A stretch of 59,390 bases of DNA, taken from NCBI GenBank assembly GCA_947365805.1, contig CANAZY010000006.1:1-59390 (forward strand), read 5' to 3'. Shown piece after piece: positions 1 to 7,975 of this stretch (position 1 is the first letter of the stretch; the number at the start of each line of letters is the position of its first letter). The DNA comes from an uncultured Clostridium sp. (lineage in GTDB: Bacteria; Bacillota; Clostridia; TANB77; CAG-508). The notes under the pieces are model-generated. The model was not told the DNA's origin, searched no databases, and saw only the letters and a list, made by a program, of their open reading frames with translations. A program made the position numbers and the translations under genes.

Positions 1-30
1 ATTGTTCACTTGTTAAATGGACTAATATAA
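1..30 (+). CDS. rimM: RimM, 3' end only
   Basis: The first thirty bases read as nine codons (I-V-H-L-L-N-G-L-I) and a TAA in one frame. The L-L-x-G-L ending is typical of the C-terminus of the 16S rRNA processing factor RimM. The stop lies nine bases before the trmD start, and rimM-trmD-rplS is the usual order. Only this tail is visible, so the call rests mostly on context. Confidence 0.55.
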   Translation: MVHLLNGLI

Positions 31-39
31 GGAGTTATT

Positions 40-759
40 ATGAAATTTGATGTTTTAACATTATTTCCAGAAATGTTTACACCTCTAAAGGAAAGCATTA
101 TTGGAAGAGCAATGAAAAATGGACATATTGATATTAATATTACGAATATTAGAGATTTTTCAAAAGATAAACACAAAAAAGTAGATGATACTCCATATGG
201 TGGTGGAGCTGGTATGGTAATAAGACCAGATGTTGTGTATGATGCTTATGCCTCAGTAAAAACGGATGGTGCAAAAGTAATTTATTTAACTCCACAAGGA
301 AAAACATTAGACCAGAAAAAAGTTCAAGAATTAAGTAAAGAAAAGCATATCATTCTTTTATGTGGACATTATGAGGGAATTGATGAAAGAGTAATTGATG
401 AAATTGCTCCAGAAGAAATTTCAATTGGCGATTATGTCTTAACAGGAGGAGAACTTCCTGCAATGGTATTAATTGATAGTGTAGCAAGATATGTTGAAGG
501 GGTACTAAATTCTGATTCTATAAAAGAGGAATCTTTTGCAAGTGGAATATTAGAATATCCGCAATATACAAGGCCAGAAACTTTTAAGGGGCGAGAGGTT
601 CCAGAAATATTAAAGTCTGGACATCACGAAAACATTGAAAAATGGAGAAGAAAAAAGGCAATCGAAACGACCTATCAAAAAAGACCAGATTTGCTAGAAA
701 AGGAAAGTTTTACGAAAGAGGAAATAGAATATATCAAAAATTTGAAAGAAAATAAATAA
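40..759 (+). CDS. trmD: tRNA (guanine-37-N1)-methyltransferase TrmD
   Basis: TrmD transfers a methyl group from S-adenosylmethionine to N1 of G37 in tRNAs reading CNN codons, which protects the reading frame. The 239-residue protein has the family's usual length and its SPOUT trefoil-knot signatures: the start [21 protein letters not shown] near residue 53, [12 protein letters not shown] near 107, and the long [13 protein letters not shown] stretch near 130. An AAGGAG ribosome site lies at 29-34. It follows rimM and precedes rplS by 20 bases, so the three are probably co-transcribed. TrmD is noteworthy here because loss of its modification promotes +1 frameshifting in other bacteria, and this window carries a recurrent +1 shift signal. 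The enzyme itself looks intact. Confidence 0.97.
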   Translation: MKFDVLTLFPEMFTPLKESIIGRAMKNGHIDINITNIRDFSKDKHKKVDDTPYGGGAGMVIRPDVVYDAYASVKTDGAKVIYLTPQGKTLDQKKVQELSKEKHIILLCGHYEGIDERVIDEIAPEEISIGDYVLTGGELPAMVLIDSVARYVEGVLNSDSIKEESFASGILEYPQYTRPETFKGREVPEILKSGHHENIEKWRRKKAIETTYQKRPDLLEKESFTKEEIEYIKNLKENK

Positions 760-779
760 AGAAGGAGGAAAATTTTCAA

Positions 780-1337
780 ATGGATATTATAAAATCAATT
801 GAACATGAACAATTAAAAAACAAAGTTCCAGTATTAGATGTTGGAAATACAGTAAGAGTTCATGTTAGAATTAAAGAAGGAAATAGAGAAAGAATTCAAG
901 TATTTGAAGGAATCATCATTAAAAAACAAGGTGGAGGACTAAACGAAACATTTACAGTAAGAAGAATTTCTTATGGTGTAGGTGTTGAAAAAACATTCTT
1001 AGTTCACTCACCATTAGTTGAAAAAGTAGAATTAATAAGAGTAGGTAAAGCAAGAAGAGCTAAATTATTCTACTTAAGAGATAGAGTAGGTAAAGCATCT
1101 AAGACAAAAGAAAAATTAGGTGCAAGAATTGAAAATAAAGAAATCGTTTTAAAAGAAGAAATGGTAGAAGAACCAGCCAGCGAAGTTGTAGAAGAAACAG
1201 CTGTGGCTCCAGAAGAAGCTCCAGCAGTAGAAACTACAGAAGTAGTAGTAGAAGAAGTTGTTGATACAGTAAAAGAAGAAGTTGTAGAAACAGCTGAAGT
1301 TGCTCCAGTTGCAGAAGAAGCAAAAACAGAGGAATAA
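780..1337 (+). CDS. rplS: 50S ribosomal protein L19 with acidic C-terminal extension
   Basis: L19 sits at the interface between the ribosomal subunits. Residues 1 to about 115 are a normal L19, with [31 protein letters not shown] and the basic [19 protein letters not shown] region. The protein then continues for about 70 residues of low-complexity sequence almost wholly made of E, V, A, P and T, which ordinary L19 (about 115 residues) lacks. The codons of the tail are those of the body, so it looks native rather than a misassembly. The ribosome site AGGAGG lies just upstream and trmD ends 20 bases before. The function of the tail is unknown. Confidence 0.95.
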   Translation: MDIIKSIEHEQLKNKVPVLDVGNTVRVHVRIKEGNRERIQVFEGIIIKKQGGGLNETFTVRRISYGVGVEKTFLVHSPLVEKVELIRVGKARRAKLFYLRDRVGKASKTKEKLGARIENKEIVLKEEMVEEPASEVVEETAVAPEEAPAVETTEVVVEEVVDTVKEEVVETAEVAPVAEEAKTEE

Positions 1338-1353
1338 AATAATAAAGTAAAAG

Positions 1354-1386
1354 CCTTGACGAAATTTGATTTCGTCAAGGTTTTTA
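1354..1386 (+). terminator. Intrinsic terminator of the rimM-trmD-rplS operon
   Basis: A perfect 12-bp stem (CCTTGACGAAAT at 1354-1365 with ATTTCGTCAAGG at 1369-1380) and a 3-base loop are followed by a T run. It lies between convergent rplS and the Lon-family gene, and the A-rich left flank means it may also stop transcription from the other strand. Confidence 0.9.
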
Positions 1387-1396
1387 CAATTCTTTT

Positions 1397-3781
1397 TTAT
1401 TTACTACTTACTTCAGCATATTTCTTTAACTTCTCATAAACTAATGCATTAACAGTTCCTGATGAAAAATGTCCATTTTTATCTTTCTTACCAGCAGGAA
1501 CACCAGTTAATACTTCAATTCCTTCTTCAATCGAAGAAACAGCATAAATGTAGAAATTACCATTTTTACAAGCATCAACAATTTCATCAGAAAGGCTTAA
1601 ATTATCGATATTTTGAACTGGTATCATAACACCATGAGAACCATCTAATCCTCTCATTTTACAAATCTGATAAAATCCTTCTATTTTTTCATTCACACCA
1701 CCAATTGGTTGAATTTCACCTTTTTGGTTAACAGATCCTGTAACTGCAATGGATTGATTAATTGGTACACCAGATAAACTAGAAAGTAGGGCATATAATT
1801 CTGTACTAGATGCACTATCGCCATCCACTCCATTATATAATTGCTCAAAACAAATACTTGCCGTTAGTGATAACGGAATATCTTGTGCAAACATTTCTCC
1901 TAAATATCCACTTAAAATATATACACCTTTTGAATGAGAAGAACCAGAAAGTTCAACTTCACGTTCAATATTAATAATACCAGATTTACCAGTATAGGTG
2001 TTTACTGTTATTTTAGAAGGTTTTCCAAAAGAATAATCTCCAATGGTCATAACGGTTAAACCATTAATTTGACCAACCTTAAACCCAGAAGTGCTAATTA
2101 ATAAAGTGTTTTCACGAATCATTTCCGTATATTTAGAATCGTATTTTTTGACACGGTCAATACGTTCTTCTAATGTCTTGGTAATAAAATCTGCTGTTAC
2201 TACTTTTGATTTTGCAAGTTTTGCCCAAGTACATGCTTCTGCAACAATTTCAGAAAGGTCATTAAATCTTGTTGATAGCTTTTTCTTACTATTAGCAAGT
2301 TTCGAAGAATATTCTACCATTTTTGCAACAGCACCAGCATCAAGAGGTGGTAATTCTTCTTGTTCACAAAAGCCATGAATAAAGCGAGCAAGTTTTAATT
2401 CGTTTTCTTCATTTTTTGGTGCATCATCTTCAAATTCTACTTTTACTTTAAATAGCTTTTTAAAATCGGAATCCATAGCAAGTAGGGTATGATAAATATT
2501 AGAACTTCCAATTAAGATAACTTTTAAATCTAATGGAATAGGCTCTGGTTTTAAAGAAACCATAACCATAGAACTACGTTGGTCAACTGCATTTTCAATA
2601 TTTAATTCTTTAATACGTAATGCTTTTTTTAAGGCTTCATAACATAAAGAATTTGATAATAAATCTTTTGCTTGTAATATAATATAACCACCATTTGCAC
2701 GGTGTAACAAACCTGGTTGTAACATCGTATAATCTGTTTTTAAAGCACCATAATAATTCTCGTATTCTAGTTTTCCAAATAAGTTGTGATAAGAATAGTT
2801 AGAATCCATAATAACAGGAGAACCTTCTAATTCACTATTATCAATAAACAAATTAACACGATAATTAAGCCATGGTTGTTTTGGCTCTTGTCTTGGACCT
2901 GCTTGAGGTTGCTGATTTTGATTATTGTTAGGTTGCTCTAAAAATAATGGTACATTTTTTAAAATATCTTTTTTTACACTATCTAAAAATTTATTAATCT
3001 TTTTATTTCGTTTATATTTTGATTTAATATAATTAACATGAGTATTAATCGTAAGTAGGGCAATATTGGATTGCCATTCTTCAATTTTCTTATCCGATGC
3101 TTTTTCAATTGCTTTTATTTCAGCAATTGCAGTTAGAATTTGCTCTTGGACAATACCAGATTTGCTTTCAAATTCTTTTTTTATGTTTTCATCTAACTTT
3201 TCAAATTCTTCTTCTTCAATAGTTTTTCCATCTATGACAGGCATCATATAAATACCATTTTGAGCCGTTTTTACTTGGAAGCCATATTTCATAGATTCTT
3301 GGTTTAATTTTTCTAAAAGAGAAGAACGTTTTTGCTCAAATTCTTGTTTGATTAAGGATTTTTCTTTTTCGAAATCCTCATTACTAAAGGTTTTATTAAT
3401 ATCTGCTTTAATATCTTTAATAAAACCATCCATATCGTCTTTAAATTCTTTTCCTTGTCCTGCATGTAAAGAAACAGCAACAGGTTCATTTGGATTATCA
3501 AAATTATAAATATAACACCAATCAGAAGGCGTTTTTTCTTTTTTCGAAATTTTATTTAAGTAGTTTTTGGTATACATGGTTTTTCCAACACCATCTGGAC
3601 CTTCTAAGTATAAGTTATATCCTTTTACATCCACACTAATTCCAAATTCAAGAGCTTTAATTCCTCTTTCTTGTCCAATTCCGGTATGAATGGATTCGAT
3701 TTCAGAAGTATCATTAAAATTAAAAATATTAGGATTACAATAATCCTTTAATTGTTTGTAACTTAATTCGTTTTTTTTCAT
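1397..3781 (-). CDS. Lon-family AAA+ protease (LonC / AAA_32 type)
   Basis: A 794-residue protease with an AAA+ module joined to a C-terminal Lon peptidase domain. The P-loop GPDGVGKT is at residues 61-68. The peptidase dyad is visible as Ser656 in GDSAS and Lys699 in NEKIEGF, 43 residues apart as in classic Lon. There is no N-terminal substrate domain of LonA and no membrane anchor. Instead a charged, probably coiled-coil segment (about 120-290) interrupts the ATPase module. Where a Walker B acidic pair is expected, the strand reads GGYIILQAKD, so ATP hydrolysis may be weak or absent, as reported for LonC-type proteins. It is the last gene of the minus-strand tsaE operon, 22 bases after rimI. 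It probably degrades unfolded cytoplasmic proteins. Confidence 0.88.
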   Translation of the reverse strand: MKKNELSYKQLKDYCNPNIFNFNDTSEIESIHTGIGQERGIKALEFGISVDVKGYNLYLEGPDGVGKTMYTKNYLNKISKKEKTPSDWCYIYNFDNPNEPVAVSLHAGQGKEFKDDMDGFIKDIKADINKTFSNEDFEKEKSLIKQEFEQKRSSLLEKLNQESMKYGFQVKTAQNGIYMMPVIDGKTIEEEEFEKLDENIKKEFESKSGIVQEQILTAIAEIKAIEKASDKKIEEWQSNIALLTINTHVNYIKSKYKRNKKINKFLDSVKKDILKNVPLFLEQPNNNQNQQPQAGPRQEPKQPWLNYRVNLFIDNSELEGSPVIMDSNYSYHNLFGKLEYENYYGALKTDYTMLQPGLLHRANGGYIILQAKDLLSNSLCYEALKKALRIKELNIENAVDQRSSMVMVSLKPEPIPLDLKVILIGSSNIYHTLLAMDSDFKKLFKVKVEFEDDAPKNEENELKLARFIHGFCEQEELPPLDAGAVAKMVEYSSKLANSKKKLSTRFNDLSEIVAEACTWAKLAKSKVVTADFITKTLEERIDRVKKYDSKYTEMIRENTLLISTSGFKVGQINGLTVMTIGDYSFGKPSKITVNTYTGKSGIINIEREVELSGSSHSKGVYILSGYLGEMFAQDIPLSLTASICFEQLYNGVDGDSASSTELYALLSSLSGVPINQSIAVTGSVNQKGEIQPIGGVNEKIEGFYQICKMRGLDGSHGVMIPVQNIDNLSLSDEIVDACKNGNFYIYAVSSIEEGIEVLTGVPAGKKDKNGHFSSGTVNALVYEKLKKYAEVSSK

Positions 3782-3802
3782 TTGTTTTTCTCCTTTATAT
3801 TA

Positions 3803-4237
3803 TTAAAAATAGTATGTCATAATAATAGCATTCTCATTTTGGTTATAATAATTCTTTCTTTGCCCAATTTTTTGAAAATCATGACCTTCATATAATTTAA
3901 TAGCAGGTTCATTTTTTTCATTTACTTCTAAAGTAAGAGAAGATAATTCTTTTTCTTTAGATATTTTTATTAAATGTTCTAATAATTTTGTTCCGATTCC
4001 ATGATTCCTACAAGATTTTTTGGTTACAATATTAGTAATATGAATATCATCGACACTAATCCAAATACCAGCAAAACCAACAATTGTATCATTTTCTATA
4101 GCAACAAAATATTCAGAATTTGGATTTTCTAATTCAGATTTAAACACATTGTAATTCCAAAAGTCATCAAATTCTTGTGTTAATGTGTCTTTAATTGTTT
4201 CTAAATCCAAAATTGTCATAGAACGAATTTGTATCAT
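3803..4237 (-). CDS. rimI: Ribosomal-protein-alanine N-acetyltransferase RimI
   Basis: A 144-residue GNAT-fold acetyltransferase, the usual RimI length. The acetyl-CoA pyrophosphate loop reads C-R-N-H-G-I-G-T (R/Q-x-x-G-x-G type) near residue 80, followed by the LEVNEKNEPAIKLYEGHDF stretch typical of RimI. RimI acetylates the N-terminal alanine of ribosomal protein S18 in E. coli; broader Nt-acetylation is possible. Its start overlaps the end of tsaB by four bases, so the two are translationally coupled, and tsaE-tsaB-rimI is the common order in Firmicutes. Confidence 0.9.
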   Translation of the reverse strand: MIQIRSMTILDLETIKDTLTQEFDDFWNYNVFKSELENPNSEYFVAIENDTIVGFAGIWISVDDIHITNIVTKKSCRNHGIGTKLLEHLIKISKEKELSSLTLEVNEKNEPAIKLYEGHDFQKIGQRKNYYNQNENAIIMTYYF

Positions 4238-4927
4238 TTACGTTTTTCCTCCAATTCTCTTTCGGCATTTGATTTTTTTAAGTAAAGAGGGGAAATCGAT
4301 GCAATTTCATTTTTAGAAAACATATCAAATGCAGCTCTTCCTGTGTGATAAGCATTTAAATTCATATAATCTGAACGATTTTGGATAATGGCATTTTTAT
4401 CCAAAATTGATTCTAACACATCTTGGTAAATCGTGCTACCATTTCCGACAAAAAAGACAGGTTTGTTACAAACTTTTAATATTTCTGTAATATTAAAAAT
4501 GGTATCTGCTAAAAATTCTCCAACTTGTGTATAAATTCCGTTTTTTATGTTCAAATAATCCATAATATACATTATTATTTTTGGCATCAATTAAAGAACA
4601 AATTAGTCCTTCATAATTGGAAGAATAGGCAAGAGATGTAAGAGAGCTAATACCAACACTTGGTTTTAATGTTGCATCACAAAATGCTTTTATGGTAGAA
4701 ATGCCAATACGAATACCAGTAAAAGAACCAGGACCTTTGTCACAAGCAAATAAATCAATATCTGAAACAGATAAATTTGTTTTACAAAATAGCTCATCAA
4801 TTAAGGGCATTAATTTTACCGAATGGGTATTAGCATCATCAATTGTGATCTCTTTTATTAAATTAGTATCTTCCAAAATAGCAACAGAGCATATATTAGA
4901 AGAAGTATTAATACTTAAAATTTTCAT
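4234..4927 (-). CDS. tsaB: tRNA threonylcarbamoyl-adenosine protein TsaB, +1 frameshift at CGGA
   Basis: TsaB is the scaffold of the TsaBDE complex that makes the t6A37 modification of ANN-reading tRNAs, a function essential in most bacteria. The N-terminal part (129 codons) has the ASKHA signatures MKILSINTSS and DKGPGSFTGIRIG. In that frame the gene would end 15 codons after an in-phase CGG at 4540-4538. Moving +1 at that codon (C4540 skipped, then GGA) continues into FFVGNGS and the RAAFDMF region and gives 230 residues, the normal length. Removing one A of the neighbouring A6 run (4541-4546) would also restore the frame, so a homopolymer indel cannot be excluded for this site alone. It overlaps tsaE and rimI by four bases each. 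Confidence 0.88.
4537..4540 (-). other. CGGA +1 frameshift site in tsaB
   Basis: The in-phase context on the minus strand is CAT AAA AAA CGG AAT. Read in frame, the product stops early. Skipping C4540 gives AAA AAA GGA ATT and rejoins the second half of TsaB. This is one of five such sites in the window. Confidence 0.72.
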
Positions 4928-5382
4928 AGTAACTCCTTTATTAATCTTTCATATTTTTCACCATATGGTTGTATTGTTAAAACTCGTTTCGATTCGTGCT
5001 CTAAATCTCGTTCAAATGTAATATGTAAATATTCCTTTGGTAGAACATCTTTAATTTGTTCACCCCATTCAACAATACAAATACCATTTTCAAAATATTG
5101 CTCACCACCAATGGCATAAAATTCATCACTTGAAGATAGGCGATATACATCGAAATGATAAATATTTGTACTATTTTTTTGGTATTCGTTTACAATCGTA
5201 AATGTTGGGCTAGAAATTTCGTCTTCAAGTCCAAAATAAGATAAGAAGCCTTCCGTAAATTTTGTTTTACCAGAACCTAAATTACCAGATAAAACAACAA
5301 CATCACCATGGTGTAATTTACTTGCTAAATTACAAGCAAGATTCATAGTATCATTTTCTGAGTTTGAAATATAATTATACAT
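4924..5382 (-). CDS. tsaE: tRNA threonylcarbamoyladenosine ATPase TsaE
   Basis: The small P-loop ATPase of the t6A synthesis complex, driving turnover of TsaB-TsaD. The Walker A motif GNLGSGKT follows the VVVLS strand, and the typical ISSPTFTIVNEY and HFDVYRL segments are present. I place the start at 5382 (152 residues) rather than 5403, because AAAGGAAG lies seven bases before the 5382 ATG and the family begins close to this point. It is the first gene of a minus-strand operon with tsaB, rimI and the Lon-family protease, and it overlaps tsaB by four bases. Confidence 0.93.
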   Translation of the reverse strand: MYNYISNSENDTMNLACNLASKLHHGDVVVLSGNLGSGKTKFTEGFLSYFGLEDEISSPTFTIVNEYQKNSTNIYHFDVYRLSSSDEFYAIGGEQYFENGICIVEWGEQIKDVLPKEYLHITFERDLEHESKRVLTIQPYGEKYERLIKELL

Positions 5383-5416
5383 AAGTAATCTTCCTTTATT
5401 CATATATTATATATGT

Positions 5417-5445
5417 ATTCTATATTATTCTACGCAAAATGTAAA
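5417..5445 (-). promoter_or_regulatory. Promoter of the tsaE-tsaB-rimI-lon operon
   Basis: On the minus strand TTTACA (5445-5440) and TAGAAT (5422-5417) are separated by 17 bases and point at tsaE. Both hexamers are near the sigma-A consensus. Confidence 0.6.
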
Positions 5446-5486
5446 TTAATATCGAAAAAAAGATGAAAAAAACTTTTAAAAAAGTA

Positions 5487-5515
5487 TTGACAAACAATTT
5501 AATAACCATTATAAT
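5487..5515 (+). promoter_or_regulatory. Consensus sigma-A promoter of the tRNA cluster
   Basis: Perfect TTGACA (5487-5492) and perfect TATAAT (5510-5515) hexamers with 17-base spacing, 24 bases upstream of tRNA-Gly. This is the strongest promoter visible in the window. Confidence 0.9.
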
Positions 5516-5538
5516 TTATAAATGTCGGTAGAAGAGAT

Positions 5539-5612
<74 letters not shown>

Positions 5613-5625
5613 ACCAACTTGACAC

Positions 5626-5702
5626 GCGCCCTTAGCTCAGTTGGTCAGAGCAACCGGCTCATAACCGGTGGGTCCAAGGTTCGAATCCTTGAGGGCGCAC
5701 CA
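5626..5702 (+). tRNA. tRNA with CAU anticodon (probably elongator Met)
   Basis: A 77-base cloverleaf with encoded CCA and acceptor stem GCGCCCT/AGGGCGC. The anticodon loop CTCATAA gives CAU. The first base pair is G-C, so it is not a typical initiator. Elongator tRNA-Met is most likely; the lysidine-modified tRNA-Ile2 also carries a CAU gene anticodon and cannot be ruled out by eye. Confidence 0.9.
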
Positions 5703-5718
5703 TTTATTAACTAAATAT

Positions 5719-5804
5719 GGACAGGTGGCCGAGTGGCTAAAGGCGGCAGACTGTAAATCTGTTCTCATACGAGTACGAAGGTTCGAATCCTTCCCTGTCC
5801 ACCA
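5719..5804 (+). tRNA. tRNA-Tyr (anticodon GUA)
   Basis: An 86-base tRNA with the long variable arm of class II tRNAs, acceptor stem GGACAGG/CCTGTCC, anticodon loop CTGTAAA (GUA) and an encoded CCA. It is the last of three tRNAs behind one promoter. Confidence 0.96.
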
Positions 5805-5833
5805 AAATCCACAACTATACGGTTGTGGATTTT
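5804..5833 (+). terminator. Terminator of the tRNA cluster
   Basis: AATCCACAAC pairs with GTTGTGGATT around a short loop, directly after the tRNA-Tyr CCA. The stem extends through A/T pairs, so the T tract is inside its 3' arm. Confidence 0.75.
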
Positions 5834-5983
5834 ACTATTCATTACATTTATTTCAAAATCAAATTTTATTTCAAGGAGTTTTTATCTATGAATTTTAAAA
5901 CAAATTTTCGTAAAAACTATTGCAATTATTATAACACTCATATATAATAACAAAAAGACAAAATACAAAGGAAATGGTTTAAT

Positions 5984-6824
5984 ATGAATAAACTAGAAAA
6001 AGAGGAAAATTATAATAATCAAACTTTTGAAGACATTAAACGCATTGACGAAAATGGAATTGAATATTGGTATGCAAGAGAGCTACAAATTGTTTTAAGC
6101 TATAAGGAATGGCGAAAATTTGAAGGAGTAATACAGAAAGCAAAAGAATCTTGTAAAAACAGTGGAATTAGTGCATTTGAGCATTTTGTCGACGTCGACA
6201 AAAAGGTACAAATAGGTTCAGGAGCAGAAAGAAAACAAAAAGATTATAAATTGACACGTTATGCATGTTATTTAATAGCACAAAACGGTGATACTAGGAA
6301 AAAAGTTATTGCTCTTGCACAAACATATTTTGCAATTCAAACGAGAAAACAAGAAATTAGTGAAAAAGAATATAGCTCGTTAACAGAAGATGAAAAGAGA
6401 TTCTATCAAAGAAATTTAACAAAGAAGGGTAATTACTCACTTAATCAAACTGCTAAAAATGCAGGAGTTAAAAAATTTGATAAGTTTCATAATGCTGGAT
6501 ATAAAGGTCTATATAATGGAGAAACTGCTGATGACATTGCTAAAAGAAAAGGATTAAGATATAGAGAAGATATTTTAGATAATATGGGAAGTGAAGAACT
6601 TGCAGCTAATCTATTTCGTATTACGCAAACTGAATCAAGATTAAAAAGAGATAAAGTTGATACTGAAAAGAAAGCTTGTGACACACATAACAAAATTGGA
6701 AAAATTGTTAGAAAAGCAATTAAACAAGCAGGACGGAACTATGCCAGAAGAATTGCCCACACCTAAAAAGAGTTTAAAACAATTGGAAAAAGAAAATAAA
6801 GACCTTGAAAAAGCAATAAAATAA
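5984..6824 (+). CDS. dinD: DNA-damage-inducible protein D (DinD), +1 frameshift at CGGA
   Basis: DinD is an SOS-associated protein that inhibits RecA filament activity in E. coli. Residues 1-250 follow the family, including YWYARELQIVLSYKEWRKF, the LTRYACYLIAQNGD core and a C-terminal helical region. In frame the gene would end 13 codons after an in-phase CGG at 6734-6736 with unrelated residues. Moving +1 there gives GGTMPEELPTPKKS, the hallmark DinD C-terminus, and ends at 6824 after 279 residues, the family's normal length. The ribosome site AAAGGAA precedes the ATG. I saw no clear LexA box upstream. It is followed by a MazG-like gene. Confidence 0.88.
6734..6737 (+). other. CGGA +1 frameshift site in dinD
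   Basis: The context is GCA GGA CGG AAC TAT. With C6734 skipped it reads GGA GGA ACT ATG CCA, restoring the conserved G-G-T-M-P-E of DinD. This is the clearest of the five sites, because the restored residues are a family signature. Confidence 0.78.
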
Positions 6825-6917
6825 AGATAAAATAAAAAATGAAGAGTTTATCAAAAACAGATGGCAATTTGTTAGCAAAATTTTGAAACAAGAGATTGAA
6901 TAATAGGGAGAAAAGAT

Positions 6918-7256
6918 ATGGAATTAAAAGAAAAATTAGAATTATTAAATGAAAAAAGTTCAATTGCAGAAATTCAAACATACATAAAAGATATGAAAAA
7001 AGATAGAAAATTTGATGGTGTCACAATTGAAAGAGAAATGATGTTATTTTTAGAAGAATTAGGAGAACTTGCTAAAGCAATCAGAAAAAATACAAAAGGG
7101 CGTTTAGATATCACAAAAGAATATAATACTAATGTAGAAGAAGAATTAGCAGATTGTTTTATATATTTGCTTAGTATAGCAAATATGAATCATGTAGATA
7201 TGTTTAAAGCATTTAAAGATAAAGAAACTAAAAATTGTGAACGAGTGTGGAAATAA
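6918..7256 (+). CDS. MazG-like nucleotide pyrophosphohydrolase
   Basis: A 112-residue all-alpha NTP pyrophosphohydrolase of the MazG superfamily, which hydrolyses (d)NTPs to monophosphates. The metal-binding signature is visible as EELGELAKA near residue 50 and EELADCFIYLL near 78 (ExxE then ExxD). A GGGAGAAAAG ribosome site precedes the start. It sits just after dinD and could belong to the same damage-related unit, but the substrate cannot be told from the sequence. Confidence 0.8.
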   Translation: MELKEKLELLNEKSSIAEIQTYIKDMKKDRKFDGVTIEREMMLFLEELGELAKAIRKNTKGRLDITKEYNTNVEEELADCFIYLLSIANMNHVDMFKAFKDKETKNCERVWK

Positions 7257-7359
7257 GAATAGAGCAAATTCAACAATATATTAAATCAATTTCTTTAGAT
7301 AAAATGCTAGCATTATATGTATACTTATGATAAAATGTTACTACAAAGGAGAGGTAACG

Positions 7360-7894
7360 ATGGATATTTTATTTATATTAGCACAAATCCTAGCAGTTGT
7401 AGCATTTGCATTAACAACACTAAGTATGCAGTTTAAAAAGAAAAGTAGTATTTTAGGAATGCAAATTGCATCAAATGTAGCATATATGTTAGAGTACGCT
7501 TTTTTAGGCGGAATTTCACGGAGGAGTTACTTTCATTATTGGAACGATACGCAATATTACCTACTATATATTAGATAAAAAGAAATTCAAACCAAATTTA
7601 ATTGTGTTATTTATTTTTATTATTCTTCTCGTATTAGCTGGAATTTTTACTTATGAAAATTGGGTAAGCTTAATTCCAATTGTAGCAGTTATCATATGGA
7701 CGATTGTTTCTTGGCAAGAAAATCCAAAATGGATGAGAATAGGAGAAGCAGGAATTAGTGCTATGTGGATTGTTTATGATATAATTATTGGAGCATATAC
7801 AGGAATGATTACAGAATGCATTATTATTATTTCTTGTGTAATAGGAATAATTCGACATGATATAAAAAAGAAAGAAAACAAGATAGAGGCATAA
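7360..7894 (+). CDS. YgjV-family inner membrane protein, +1 frameshift at CGGA
   Basis: A polytopic membrane protein of the YgjV family, function unknown. The ATG at 7360 has AAAGGAGAGG eight bases before it. Codons 1-53 encode two hydrophobic segments and reach an in-phase CGG at 7519-7521; read in frame, the product ends 19 codons later in hydrophilic residues. Shifting +1 gives GGVTFIIGTIRNITYYILDKKKF and then several membrane helices, with VSWQENPKWMRIGEA typical of the family, ending at 7894. The shifted product is 177 residues, close to the 183 of E. coli YgjV. A terminator follows directly. Confidence 0.82.
7519..7522 (+). other. CGGA +1 frameshift site in ygjV
   Basis: The context is ATT TCA CGG AGG AGT. 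With C7519 skipped it reads TCA GGA GGA GTT ACT, which joins the two halves of a YgjV protein without gap or overlap. Confidence 0.75.
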
Positions 7895-7903
7895 CAAAAA
7901 TGA

Positions 7904-7927
7904 AGAGGAATGAAAGTTCCTCTTTTT
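7904..7927 (+). terminator. Terminator after ygjV
   Basis: AGAGGAA (7904-7910) pairs with TTCCTCT (7917-7923), then a T run. It includes a spurious upstream ATG of the following gene, which supports the later start chosen for that gene. Confidence 0.8.
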
Positions 7928-7935
7928 AAATTTTA

Positions 7936-7944
7936 TGTTATAAT
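7936..7944 (+). promoter_or_regulatory. Extended -10 promoter of the radical SAM gene
   Basis: TGTTATAAT matches the extended -10 form TG-N-TATAAT. It sits between the ygjV terminator and the ATG at 7976. Confidence 0.55.
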
Positions 7945-7975
7945 AGAGGAAAATAAAAATAATAGAGGAAGAAAT

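Noticed and set aside
1070-1378. Antisense open frame opposite the rplS tail
   Set aside because: It is a shadow of the E/V-rich repeat codons, giving only S/T/A low-complexity residues, and crosses the terminator.
5668-5898. Open frame running across tRNA-Met and tRNA-Tyr
   Set aside because: It overlaps two clear tRNAs, lacks a ribosome site and encodes no recognisable protein.
7910-7975. Upstream ATG extension of the radical SAM gene
   Set aside because: It begins inside the ygjV terminator hairpin and precedes the -10 element.
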